Below, piece after piece: positions 1 to 8,239 of a stretch of DNA of 64,000 bases. How positions within the stretch are numbered: position 1 is the first letter of the stretch; the number at the start of each line of letters is the position of its first letter. A program made the translations under genes and the position numbers. The notes beneath the pieces are model-generated. The model had not been told where the DNA came from, did not search any database, and saw nothing but the letters and a program-made list of their open reading frames with translations. Origin of the DNA: Solimicrobium sp040544425. Its GTDB lineage: Bacteria > Pseudomonadota > Gammaproteobacteria > Burkholderiales > Burkholderiaceae_D. The DNA lies in the NCBI GenBank assembly GCA_040544425.1, contig JBEONO010000006.1, positions 193,288-257,287 on the forward strand, written 5' to 3'.

Positions 1-1191
1 TTTTCTGCTTCGAAAGTTCTGCCAACCAATCGCGGCGCAATTCAGGATCTGTCGTATCGAACCATGCGTCAGGTCGGGCGGGTTGATGCCTTGATCAGCG
101 CAATGACAACTAAGGCACCTGAACCGGCCTTGCTGTACAGCCTGCTGTGCTGCTCACTGGCCTTGATTGTCGAGGACGATGTGGCCCTGCATCCCTACGC
201 AGAATTTACCGTCGTCGATCAGGCGGTCACTGCCGCCGCGGCGCATCCGGATATCGCGCACGCAAAAAATATGGTGAATGCCCTGTTGCGCCGGTTTTTG
301 CGTGAGCGCACGGCTTTACTGACCGAAGTCTTGAAATTACCTGCGGCGCGATGGAATTATCCGACCTGGTGGATTGACAGCTGCAAGTCCGCCTACCCGG
401 GCCAGTGGCAATCGATTCTGGAAGCCGGTAATTTACAGCCGCCACTGACATTACGTATCAATCAGCGCCGCACCAACATGGCTGACTATTTGGCGCTGCT
501 GAATGAACACGGCATGCAGGCGCATGCTATCGGCGAATTTGCCGTACGTCTGGAACTGCCCGTGCCGGTTCAGCAGATCCCCGGTTTTGCCGAAGGTCTG
601 GTGTCGGTGCAGGACGCCGCGGCGCAGCTGGCCGCTCCTTTGCTCGAGCTGCAGGACGGCATGCGCGTACTGGATGCCTGCGCGGCACCTGGCGGTAAAA
701 CCTGTCATCTGCTTGAAACGACCAATCTCGATTTGCTGGCGATCGACTCGGACCCGCAACGCCTGCACAAGATCACCGAAAATCTGGAGCGATTGAAACT
801 CTCGGCAAAAACCATGGTCGGAGATGCGAGCCAACGCGATTGGTGGGACGGTCAACAATTTGACCGGGTCTTGGCTGACGTACCTTGCACGGCATCGGGC
901 ATCGTGCGACGACATCCCGACATACGCTGGTTGCGACGAAAAGCCGATTCTGCACAACTTGCCACACTTTCGGCACGAATTCTCGACAATCTTTGGATGA
1001 TGACCAAGCCTAATGGTAGATTATTACTTGTTACATGTTCAATCTGGCCACAAGAATCAGAAGCACAGGCCGCCGCGTTTGCGCATCGACACCAAGCCAA
1101 ACGTTTACCGTCACCGGGACAGCTGATGCCTGTGGCATCGCCAGATTCAGATCATGACGGTTTATTTTTTGCCCTGTTTGAAAAAGCTTAA
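1..1191 (+). CDS. rsmB: 16S rRNA (cytosine-967-C5)-methyltransferase RsmB, 5' end outside window
   Basis: This is an S-adenosylmethionine-dependent enzyme that methylates C967 of 16S rRNA during 30S assembly. The reading frame is open from base 1 and already encodes family sequence (RGAIQDLSYR) ahead of the first in-window ATG at 64, so the gene is truncated by the window edge and that ATG is not the start. The N-terminal NusB-like helical domain is followed by a Rossmann methyltransferase with SAM motif DACAAPGGKT (about nt 673-702). Both catalytic cysteines are present, in DVPCTASG (about nt 876-899) and TCS (about nt 1033-1041). It heads an apparent cluster with the DUF4390, NtrY and NtrX genes, a common Burkholderiales order. 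The identification is firm; only the N-terminus is missing. Confidence 0.95.
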   Translation, partial: FSASKVLPTNRGAIQDLSYRTMRQVGRVDALISAMTTKAPEPALLYSLLCCSLALIVEDDVALHPYAEFTVVDQAVTAAAAHPDIAHAKNMVNALLRRFLRERTALLTEVLKLPAARWNYPTWWIDSCKSAYPGQWQSILEAGNLQPPLTLRINQRRTNMADYLALLNEHGMQAHAIGEFAVRLELPVPVQQIPGFAEGLVSVQDAAAQLAAPLLELQDGMRVLDACAAPGGKTCHLLETTNLDLLAIDSDPQRLHKITENLERLKLSAKTMVGDASQRDWWDGQQFDRVLADVPCTASGIVRRHPDIRWLRRKADSAQLATLSARILDNLWMMTKPNGRLLLVTCSIWPQESEAQAAAFAHRHQAKRLPSPGQLMPVASPDSDHDGLFFALFEKA

Positions 1192-1240
1192 GAAAAAAGT
1201 GTCAATTTAATTACCAGCTTCAATTACTCAGTTTTTTATA

Positions 1241-1810
1241 ATGCGTCGATTTCAGCAATTTCTTTTGTTAGCAATATTGTGTTGCCTGCTCGGCGGGCAG
1301 TCGATCGCCCATGCCGGCAATATTGATATCGGCAGCGCACGTATTGAGTCCAGTGAAGACGGTTATCGGCTGGCTGCCAACTTCAGTTTTGAACTGAGCC
1401 ATGAGTTTGAAAACGTCGTCACCAGCGGCATTCCTCTGTATTTTGTCACCGAAGTTGAAATCACCAGACCGCGCTGGTACTGGTTTGATGAAAAAACCAT
1501 CACCAGCGAACAATCGGTGCGCATCTCGTATAACGTTTTGACGCGCCAGTATCGTGCTTCGATCAACGGCAGCTTCGCACAAAACTATAAAGATCTGGAC
1601 GAGGCGCTGGCTCTGGTGCGGCGCCCCAGTCGCTGGCTGGTCGCCGATAAATCGGTACTCTCCTACGGTGCCACTTACAATGTTGCGCTGCGCGTGCGCC
1701 TCGACACCAACCAATTACCCAAGCCACTGCAGTTCAATGCGCTCAACAACAGCGACTGGCGCCTGTCATCCGATTGGAAACGAATGACCTTCAAGGCTGA
1801 TGAAAAGTGA
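1241..1810 (+). CDS. DUF4390 domain-containing protein, exported
   Basis: This 189-residue protein of unknown function begins with a clear Sec signal peptide: MRRF followed by a hydrophobic core and cleavage near SIAHAGN. The rest is a predicted beta-rich domain with repeated aromatic/charged strands (for example RPRWYWFDE), matching DUF4390 proteins that in betaproteobacteria sit between rsmB and an NtrY-like kinase. Its stop codon overlaps the GTG start of the kinase gene (GTGA at 1807-1810), so the two are probably translationally coupled. I infer that this envelope protein works with, or feeds, the downstream two-component system. No enzymatic motif is visible. Confidence 0.8.
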   Translation: MRRFQQFLLLAILCCLLGGQSIAHAGNIDIGSARIESSEDGYRLAANFSFELSHEFENVVTSGIPLYFVTEVEITRPRWYWFDEKTITSEQSVRISYNVLTRQYRASINGSFAQNYKDLDEALALVRRPSRWLVADKSVLSYGATYNVALRVRLDTNQLPKPLQFNALNNSDWRLSSDWKRMTFKADEK

Positions 1811-4122
1811 CCCGACTGTTAAGGTATCTACTTGTTGTCGGGGCAGCCCTGAGCGGTATTTTTTTATTCTTTATTGTCTCGCTCTCTGATCAAAAAGTTG
1901 TTTTTGAAAAGAACTACATCTGGCTGTTAGGCCTGAACAGTCTGGTGGCAGTTGCGCTGCTGGGCCTGATCGTGTTGCTGTTGTCCAGGCTCTATCGTCG
2001 CTACAAAAGAAAAGAATTTGGTACCCGGCTGCTGACCAGGCTGGTGTTGCTGTTTGCGGCTCTGGCAATTGTGCCCGGCGCGTTGATCTATGCCGTGTCG
2101 ATCCAGTTCGTGTCGCGCTCAATTGAATCCGGTTTCGATGCGCGAGTTGAAAATGCCATCGAGGCCGGACTGAATCTTGGTCGCAGTGCCCTGGACAATT
2201 CCCTCAACGAGCTGACCATCCGCGCGCATCGCTCGGCGCAGGAATTGGCTGAAACAACCGGATCGAATCGGGTCATTCAGCTGGCCAGATTATTTGAGCA
2301 GAACCAGCAATTGGAAGCGACCATCGTTACCGGCAAAGGCATGGTGGTTGCCAACACGGGTGGCTTGTTGGGTTCACTGCTGCCAGAGATGCCAACCAAG
2401 GATATGCTGCGCCAGGCACGCAATAACCGCGAGTATGCCGGTTATGAAGGTGGGTCAGAAGGTAATGTGGACAGCGACAGCGGTGAAACCACATCAAAAT
2501 CTTCGCAGCAGGCGGGCGTGCGATTGCGTGTGGTGGTGATCATCCCGCCCGGCCAGGACAGCCTGTCGATGCATGACGAGCCCGAATACCTGCAACTGAT
2601 CCAACCGATTCCGGACGCACTGCGCGTCAATACGGACAAGCTGGCTTCGGCCAGTATCAAGTATCAGGAACTGGCAGGTGGACGGGCGGTGCTGCGGAAA
2701 ATTTACATCGCCACCCTGACGCTCACGCTGTTGCTGGCGATTTTCGCTGCCATCGTCAGCGCATTTTTACTGGCCACTGATCTGATCAAACCGATCCTGT
2801 TGTTAGCCGAAGGAACCAAGGCCGTTACCGAAGGTAATCTGTCGCCACGTCCGATCATTGCCAGTTCAGACGAACTGGGCAGCCTGACCAAATCGTTCAA
2901 TATCATGACGCATCAGCTTTTTGATGCCCGCGCCACGCTGGAAAAAAATCGCAGCGAATTACAGAATGCCAAGGCGTATCTGGAATCGGTCCTGGCAAAT
3001 ATGTCTGCCGGCGTGATGGTACTGGACCGCAATTTCAATCTGATTACCTGCAACGAATCGGTAGAACGAATCCTTCACCTTGGTGTTGAGGATTATCTCG
3101 GCAAACCACTGACGGACATTCCGGGTTTGATCGTATTTGCAGAAGCCATTGCCAAAGCCTTTTCCGAGCAAAGCGCGCAATCGGCAGCGGGCGGCAATGA
3201 AGATCAACACTGGCAGCAACAAATCGAACTGCCACGCTTCACCGATGAAGAGCCTCAGACCAGCCGTGAATTTGGAGAGATATCGAACAATAACCAAACC
3301 ATCACGCTGCTCACGCGCGGCTCGCATCTGCCGATCTCGTCCGGTACCGGCAATGTCGTGGTCTTTGATGACATCACCAATATTATTTCTGCTCAGCGTT
3401 CGATTGCCTGGGGCGAAGTCGGGCGTCGGCTGGCGCACGAGATCAAGAATCCGCTGACTCCGATTCAGCTCTCTGCCGAACGCCTGCAAATGAAATTGCA
3501 GGCAAAACTGTCCGACGCGGATGCGCTCATCTTAAGCAAGAGCACCACGACCATCGTCAACCAGGTCAACTCCATGAAACGCATGGTGGACGATTTCCGG
3601 GATTATGCACGCACACCGCCGGCCATGCTGACTCCGCTCAATTTGAACGGCCTGATCGACGAGGTCATGAATCTCTACATCGGCGGCGACAATGCCGACG
3701 TGATTCACGTGAAGTTGTCGCCCGATCTGCCGACCGTGCTGGGTGACGCGACCCAGCTCAGACAGGTTATTCATAACCTTTTACAAAACGCGCAGGATTC
3801 AGTCAACGAACAGCACGGCACGACTTCTGCGCGGCATATTGATGTCATCACCGAAGTGGTTCACTACAATAACTCCGACGACAAGACGCTCAGTGCGGCA
3901 AGTCTGTCGATTATCGATAACGGCACCGGATTCAGCAGTAAAATTTTAGCGCGAGCGTTCGAGCCTTATGTCACCTCAAAACCGCGCGGCACGGGTTTGG
4001 GTCTGGCGGTCGTCAGAAAAATAATTGAAGAGCACGGCGGCCGGATTGATATTAAAAATAGATCTGATGGAAATGGTGCAAAAATATCGATTTTGCTGTT
4101 AAAGTTAGCACCTAATAATTGA
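1807..4122 (+). CDS. NtrY-like sensor histidine kinase
   Basis: This 771-residue membrane histidine kinase senses an unknown signal and phosphorylates the response regulator encoded next to it. Two N-terminal membrane segments (about residues 5-25 and 35-60) and a third near 83-103 precede a periplasmic/linker stretch. A further membrane helix near 305-325 leads into a HAMP domain (DLIKPILLLAEGTKAV), then a PAS-like domain (about 390-520). The HisKA box is HEIKNPLTP with phospho-acceptor His544, and a HATPase domain with GTGLGLAVVRK lies near the C-terminus. The order TM-HAMP-PAS-HisKA-HATPase is that of NtrY. Translation starts at GTG, overlapping the upstream stop. The exact stimulus, nitrogen or redox, cannot be read from sequence. 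Confidence 0.9.
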   Translation: MTRLLRYLLVVGAALSGIFLFFIVSLSDQKVVFEKNYIWLLGLNSLVAVALLGLIVLLLSRLYRRYKRKEFGTRLLTRLVLLFAALAIVPGALIYAVSIQFVSRSIESGFDARVENAIEAGLNLGRSALDNSLNELTIRAHRSAQELAETTGSNRVIQLARLFEQNQQLEATIVTGKGMVVANTGGLLGSLLPEMPTKDMLRQARNNREYAGYEGGSEGNVDSDSGETTSKSSQQAGVRLRVVVIIPPGQDSLSMHDEPEYLQLIQPIPDALRVNTDKLASASIKYQELAGGRAVLRKIYIATLTLTLLLAIFAAIVSAFLLATDLIKPILLLAEGTKAVTEGNLSPRPIIASSDELGSLTKSFNIMTHQLFDARATLEKNRSELQNAKAYLESVLANMSAGVMVLDRNFNLITCNESVERILHLGVEDYLGKPLTDIPGLIVFAEAIAKAFSEQSAQSAAGGNEDQHWQQQIELPRFTDEEPQTSREFGEISNNNQTITLLTRGSHLPISSGTGNVVVFDDITNIISAQRSIAWGEVGRRLAHEIKNPLTPIQLSAERLQMKLQAKLSDADALILSKSTTTIVNQVNSMKRMVDDFRDYARTPPAMLTPLNLNGLIDEVMNLYIGGDNADVIHVKLSPDLPTVLGDATQLRQVIHNLLQNAQDSVNEQHGTTSARHIDVITEVVHYNNSDDKTLSAASLSIIDNGTGFSSKILARAFEPYVTSKPRGTGLGLAVVRKIIEEHGGRIDIKNRSDGNGAKISILLLKLAPNN

Positions 4123-4251
4123 ATTGCGTCTTACGTAAAAAAATCATTCGCACAGAATGAATCTGTTTTGGATTCAAAACAACGTCAGCACTGGGAAGCA
4201 CCTGCAGCAATCAGGTTCATGAGACAAGACTGAAACGAAAGGCAACAAATA

Positions 4252-4998
4252 ATGGCAAATATTCTCGTCGTAGATGATGAAATGGGAATACGTGAATTGC
4301 TCTCTGAAATTCTCGGGGACGAAGGTCATGTAGTACAAACCGCCGAAAATGCTCAACAGGCTCGTGAGTTTCGAGCACAGTCCCGACCCGATCTGGTTTT
4401 GCTCGATATCTGGATGCCCGACACGGATGGCGTCACCCTGTTAAAGGAATGGCAGCGCGACGGTTTATTGACTATGCCGGTAATTATGATGTCAGGTCAT
4501 GCGACCATTGACACCGCTGTCGAAGCAACCCGGATCGGCGCACTGAACTTTCTGGAAAAACCGATTTCATTGCAAAAGCTGCTGAAGGCCGTGCAACAAG
4601 GGCTGTCGAAAACAACCGACCCGCAACGCAGTGTCATGAGCAACCGGATGTCGGTTGTTGCCGATTCGGGCGCAGCTGCACCGCATCAGTCCAGCTTTAC
4701 CAACAGCGGCAGTCAGCCAGCACAGATGGGCTCGCATCACATCGTTGGCGGTAATTTTGATTCACGCCTGGCACCGACACCGATGCCGCTCAATCCACTT
4801 TCTCAATTTTCATTTGACTTGCCCCTGCGCGAAGCGCGCGATTCATTTGAGCGCATTTATTTTGAATACCATCTGCAGCGCGAAGGCGGCAGCATGACGC
4901 GGGTCGCAGAACGCACCGGACTGGAACGCACCCATCTGTATCGCAAATTAAAACAACTCGGTGTCGAGTCCTTGAAGTCTTCCAAGCGGCACAGCTAA
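4252..4998 (+). CDS. NtrX-like response regulator lacking the AAA+ domain
   Basis: This 248-residue regulator is the likely partner of the upstream NtrY-like kinase. The N-terminal receiver domain has the acidic pocket (DDE, residues 8-10), phospho-acceptor Asp52 in LLDIWMPD, and the conserved MSGHAT and EKP motifs. A low-complexity linker rich in Ser/Gln/Pro (about 120-185) separates it from a C-terminal Fis-type helix-turn-helix (REARDSFERIYFEYHL ... ERTHLYRKLKQLGV). Classical NtrX is about 450 residues with a central sigma-54-activating AAA+ ATPase; that domain is absent here. It therefore cannot open sigma-54 promoters by the NtrC mechanism. A start ATG at 4252 follows AAAGGCAAC. It lies 129 bp after the kinase gene, a gap with two small inverted repeats. 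Confidence 0.88.
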   Translation: MANILVVDDEMGIRELLSEILGDEGHVVQTAENAQQAREFRAQSRPDLVLLDIWMPDTDGVTLLKEWQRDGLLTMPVIMMSGHATIDTAVEATRIGALNFLEKPISLQKLLKAVQQGLSKTTDPQRSVMSNRMSVVADSGAAAPHQSSFTNSGSQPAQMGSHHIVGGNFDSRLAPTPMPLNPLSQFSFDLPLREARDSFERIYFEYHLQREGGSMTRVAERTGLERTHLYRKLKQLGVESLKSSKRHS

Positions 4999-5022
4999 GG
5001 CCCGGCCCCTGAGCGCCCGCGC

Positions 5023-5400
5023 ATGATACAAACAACCTTGGTGCTGGGCAGTTCAGCGTTTGAGCGTGAACAGGCAATTGCTGCCGAACTGGCGGCAATT
5101 GGTCAGCACGATGGCAGGTCTGCAGTCCTGCTGGAAGGATTGGGGAGCGGACAACTGCTGATAGCTGAAGACCCCAATACCAGCGTCGTTCGAATTGCGG
5201 CAGGATGTCTGTGTTGTAGCAATAACATGATTCTGCGGATTTACCTCAATCGCCTCATACGACAAAAGCCGCAACGTCTGTTCTTAAGCTTGTCGACGGA
5301 ACCACACCTTGACCAACTAAAGCAGTATTTGAGTACAGCGGATTATCAAAACATCCTCGAAGTAAGCAAAGTGCTTAACTTAAACTCAACAATCGCGTGA
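5023..5400 (+). CDS. CobW/COG0523-like fragment without P-loop lysine
   Basis: This 125-residue protein resembles the N-terminal third of COG0523 (CobW-type) metal-associated GTPases. The diagnostic metal-binding motif GCLCC is present near residues 65-69, and the flanking strands (VVRIAAGCLCC, RLFLSLSTEPH) follow the family pattern. The nucleotide-binding P-loop should lie at the start, but the sequence there reads VLGSSAFEREQAI, with no GKT/GKS. Switch and NKxD motifs and the C-terminal domain are missing too. It may be a conserved small metal-binding protein or the remains of a GTPase. It lies 24 bp after the NtrX-like gene on the same strand, so it could be the last gene of that operon. 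Function is not established. Confidence 0.6.
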   Translation: MIQTTLVLGSSAFEREQAIAAELAAIGQHDGRSAVLLEGLGSGQLLIAEDPNTSVVRIAAGCLCCSNNMILRIYLNRLIRQKPQRLFLSLSTEPHLDQLKQYLSTADYQNILEVSKVLNLNSTIA

Positions 5401-5648
5401 AGATTTGTTTCAGATTGTTAGGAGGGGTCAACAAAACTTTGAAATTAACCGTTATCACTTATACTGACCTAACAGCACTGCAGTTTATGTTCAGTTGATG
5501 TAGTTTTAGCTAGACGCACCTTTACCTTCGGCAGGCAGCATCGCCAGGTTATCAAGTCGTTAAAGCAGTAAGAGGTAGATTGTTACTTGAAATCCCCTGG
5601 TCAAACACCATCTTTCAATTTAGTCTGGTCTTGAGCAAAGGAAACACA

Positions 5649-5906
5649 ATGAACCTCATATATAACAGTGAGCAGTACAGCGTCGTTGAATTCGGCGCTG
5701 ATGATGACAATGAAGCGTTACGTTATGGCGGTTATGAAATTACTGACAAAGCCGTCAAACGCGAATACTTCATGGGAGGGATACAGGCTGTCACCTTCCG
5801 CAAAGATGTCTCGGACCTGATCGCCTCAGACCCAAGTCTGGAAGAAGTCGACGACTTTCTGGGACAATTCGATCCCTACATGCTGCAAATGGTCACGATA
5901 CACTAA
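5649..5906 (+). CDS. DUF3567 family protein
   Basis: This is a small acidic cytoplasmic protein of 85 residues found across Burkholderiales and of unknown function. The preferred start is the ATG at 5649, preceded by AAAGGAAA; the longer in-frame extension to 5580 lacks a ribosome-binding site and family similarity. Sequence begins MNLIYNSEQYSVVEF and includes EITDKAVKREYFMGG, both typical of DUF3567. No membrane segment or catalytic motif is visible. It stands alone between the CobW-like fragment and the DUF493 gene. The upstream 248-bp gap (5401-5648) shows no recognisable RNA or mobile element. Confidence 0.8.
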   Translation: MNLIYNSEQYSVVEFGADDDNEALRYGGYEITDKAVKREYFMGGIQAVTFRKDVSDLIASDPSLEEVDDFLGQFDPYMLQMVTIH

Positions 5907-6041
5907 GACCTGGTTCTATCGGACTGCGAGGATGGGGATCTCACTTCCTGCGCAGTTCAGTCCTCAAAATTTATCCACGTTTTTCAACACCCGACGCCGC
6001 TTTGTCGTCAATTCACAACACCACCGGAAAACCGTTTTGCA

Positions 6042-6305
6042 ATGACTACAGACAGCCTGATTGAATACCCGAGTGATTTTCCGATCAAAATCATGGGCGC
6101 GATGCACGACGAATTTGCCCAGACCATGCTGGATCTGGTGTTGGTGCACGATCCGGAATTTGAAGCGGCAAAAATGGAAATGCGCCCGTCTGCCAACGGT
6201 AACTATCTGGCGATCACCGTCACGGTTCGCGCCACCAGTCGTGACCAGCTCGATAACTTGTATCGCGCCTTATCGGGTCACCCCATGGTCAAGGTCGTTT
6301 TGTAA
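6042..6305 (+). CDS. YbeD-like protein (DUF493)
   Basis: This 87-residue protein belongs to the YbeD/DUF493 family, small ACT-like alpha/beta proteins with unsettled function, often encoded just before lipB-lipA. The family landmarks are the N-terminal YPSDFPIKIMG, the mid-protein RPSANGNYLAITVTVRATS and the C-terminal LYRALSGHPMVKVVL. Here no lipoate gene follows; instead its last 36 bases overlap the 3' end of a convergent LysR gene. The start ATG at 6042 gives the usual family length. The family call is secure; the role is unknown. Confidence 0.85.
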   Translation: MTTDSLIEYPSDFPIKIMGAMHDEFAQTMLDLVLVHDPEFEAAKMEMRPSANGNYLAITVTVRATSRDQLDNLYRALSGHPMVKVVL

Positions 6306-7229
6306 GCTTTGAGCAGCCAACCATTTCCCGCTTTCGCACAGCCGCTGGGCCACATCCAGAACCAGACGTTCCACCGCGCTGGCTGCATTGGTCAGCGGTA
6401 TATTTTTTGAAGCGCATAACACTACCGTGCGCGAGATATTCTGCGCATTGATCGGCACGGCGCACAAGTCCCCACGTTCAATTTCTGCCAACACTGGCGC
6501 GACCGGTAAAATCGTTGCGCCCATGTCTGCCAGCAAAGCCGATTTCAGTATCGCGATCGAATTGATGTCGATCACATTGTTAATCACAAGTCCGGCACTG
6601 CGCAGCAGATTTTCTATGCGTGGTCGCACGCCATGCTGAAATCCCGGCAGGATCAAGGGCACGCACACCGCAGCAGCCAGCTCGATTGATTTTTCCTGCT
6701 GTAAATACTGGGAATTGGCGCGAGTGATGAACATCATCTGTTCTTCAACAATGGGTTTTACGGTGAAGGCATTGAGTTGCCCGTCATCGAACAGCACCGC
6801 CAGATTGATGCGGCCCGATCTCAATTGTTCAATCAAATTGCCCGACAATTCTTCCGTCAATTGCAGGGAGATTTCAGGATATTTTTCACGCACCGCCATC
6901 AACAACGGCAAAGCCAATGCAGCGGAGACACTTTGCGGGATGCCCAAGGCCACGGTGCCGCTGGGACGCGAGGTCGACTGCGCCACGGCAGATTTTGCAT
7001 CACCAACCTGTTTCAGGATCGCGTGCGCATGCTCATAAAATAATTTTCCCGCATCGGTAGCCAGCATGCCCTGCGCAGAACGATGCAGCAGTTGTGCGTC
7101 CAACTCTTGTTCAAGTAATTGTATTTGCTGGGTCAGGGCAGGCTGTACAATATGCAGAATTCGCGCCGCTTTCGACAATGAACCGTGATCAACGATTGCA
7201 ACAAAATAACGCAGCTGGCGCAGTTCCAT
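6270..7229 (-). CDS. LysR-family transcriptional regulator (Nac/CynR-like)
   Basis: This is a 319-residue LysR-type regulator. The start is placed at the ATG whose product begins MELRQLRYFVAI, the standard LysR N-terminus; an upstream in-frame ATG at 7286 would add 19 residues that do not fit the family. The winged helix-turn-helix occupies residues 1-60 (SLSKAARILHIVQPALTQQIQ), followed by the linker helix and a two-lobed effector-binding domain. It is transcribed divergently from the EamA transporter gene with a 62-bp gap, so the transporter is the likeliest target. Its 3' end overlaps the DUF493 gene by 36 bp. The effector is unknown. Confidence 0.88.
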   Translation of the reverse strand: MELRQLRYFVAIVDHGSLSKAARILHIVQPALTQQIQLLEQELDAQLLHRSAQGMLATDAGKLFYEHAHAILKQVGDAKSAVAQSTSRPSGTVALGIPQSVSAALALPLLMAVREKYPEISLQLTEELSGNLIEQLRSGRINLAVLFDDGQLNAFTVKPIVEEQMMFITRANSQYLQQEKSIELAAAVCVPLILPGFQHGVRPRIENLLRSAGLVINNVIDINSIAILKSALLADMGATILPVAPVLAEIERGDLCAVPINAQNISRTVVLCASKNIPLTNAASAVERLVLDVAQRLCESGKWLAAQSLQNDLDHGVTR

Positions 7230-7291
7230 AATTTCCGGTCTCATGGTTTGTAGTCCATCTTGGACTTTTACTGATTCTAACTCCAATTACT

Positions 7292-8176
7292 ATGTCCACC
7301 CTTCCCAGATTAGTGGTGCTGTCCCTGCTGATTGTATATATCGTCTGGGGTTCGACTTATCTGGCAATCCATATTGCGCTGGCCTCCTTCCCCCCGTTCA
7401 TGATGATGGGTACCCGGTTTCTCGCTGCGGGCAGCATCCTGTATCTGTATTTAAAATCGCGGGGCTCGGCTAATCCGACCAGCCGGGAGTGGCGCAATGC
7501 AGCGATTGTCGGCAGCCTGATCTTGGGCGGAGGAATGGGATTGGTATCCTATGGCCAGCAGTTTATTTCGTCGGGTCTTACCGCCGTGTTCATCGCCTGC
7601 TCGCCGTTGATTCTGGCGTTATGCGTTGGTATGTATGGCGAGTGGCCGAATCGACGCGAATGGCTCGGCATACTGATCGGATTCGCGGGCGCGGTCTTGC
7701 TCGCCAGCGGCGGTGAATTTTCCGCTCAACCCGCAGGTATTCTTGCGCTGCTCGGCGCAACCATCTGCTGGAATCTGGGGTCGGTTTTATCGCAGCGTAA
7801 ATACACGATGGCACCTGGCGGGATGGGATTTGCCAGCCAAATGCTGGCGGGCGGCGTGTTCCTGTCCCTGGTGAGCTATCTGGCCGGGGAACAGCTCCGC
7901 ACGACGATTACCGCCGAGGCGTGGGCAGCCTGGGCCTATCTGGTGGTCGCCGGTTCATTGGCAGCCTTTACCGCATATATGTATCTGATCGCGAACGTCT
8001 CTCCGGCCTTGGCGTCGAGCTACAGTTATGTCAACCCGGTAATTGCCGTGACGCTGGGCGTACTCTTCGCCGATGAGCATTTGGGGCTCAGGGAAATCGT
8101 TGCGATGACTATTATCCTCAGTAGTGTACTGTTGATTTCTACGGCACGCCAACATCGCCTGCGCTCACCCGATTGA
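7292..8176 (+). CDS. EamA/DMT-superfamily transporter
   Basis: This 294-residue inner-membrane protein of the drug/metabolite transporter superfamily has ten predicted membrane helices in two EamA repeats (about residues 7-140 and 150-285). It begins with the typical VYIVWGSTYLAIHIAL first helix and has the PPFMMMGTRFLAAG second-helix signature; the second repeat carries ALASSYSYVNPVIAV. Members export amino acids or other small metabolites, but the substrate cannot be assigned. It is divergent from a LysR gene 62 bp away, a usual arrangement for regulator-controlled efflux. The C-terminus is basic (RQHRLRSPD). Confidence 0.88.
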   Translation: MSTLPRLVVLSLLIVYIVWGSTYLAIHIALASFPPFMMMGTRFLAAGSILYLYLKSRGSANPTSREWRNAAIVGSLILGGGMGLVSYGQQFISSGLTAVFIACSPLILALCVGMYGEWPNRREWLGILIGFAGAVLLASGGEFSAQPAGILALLGATICWNLGSVLSQRKYTMAPGGMGFASQMLAGGVFLSLVSYLAGEQLRTTITAEAWAAWAYLVVAGSLAAFTAYMYLIANVSPALASSYSYVNPVIAVTLGVLFADEHLGLREIVAMTIILSSVLLISTARQHRLRSPD

Positions 8177-8239
8177 CTCAATTGCTGTCGATGAATGCAG
8201 TCCGTTTTAGAGTGGTCTAATTTAACTTTGGGAGCTGTG

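Noticed and set aside
3701..3716. parS-like TGATTCACGTGAAGTT inside the NtrY-like gene
   Set aside because: Only about 12 of 16 bases match and it is within conserved coding sequence.
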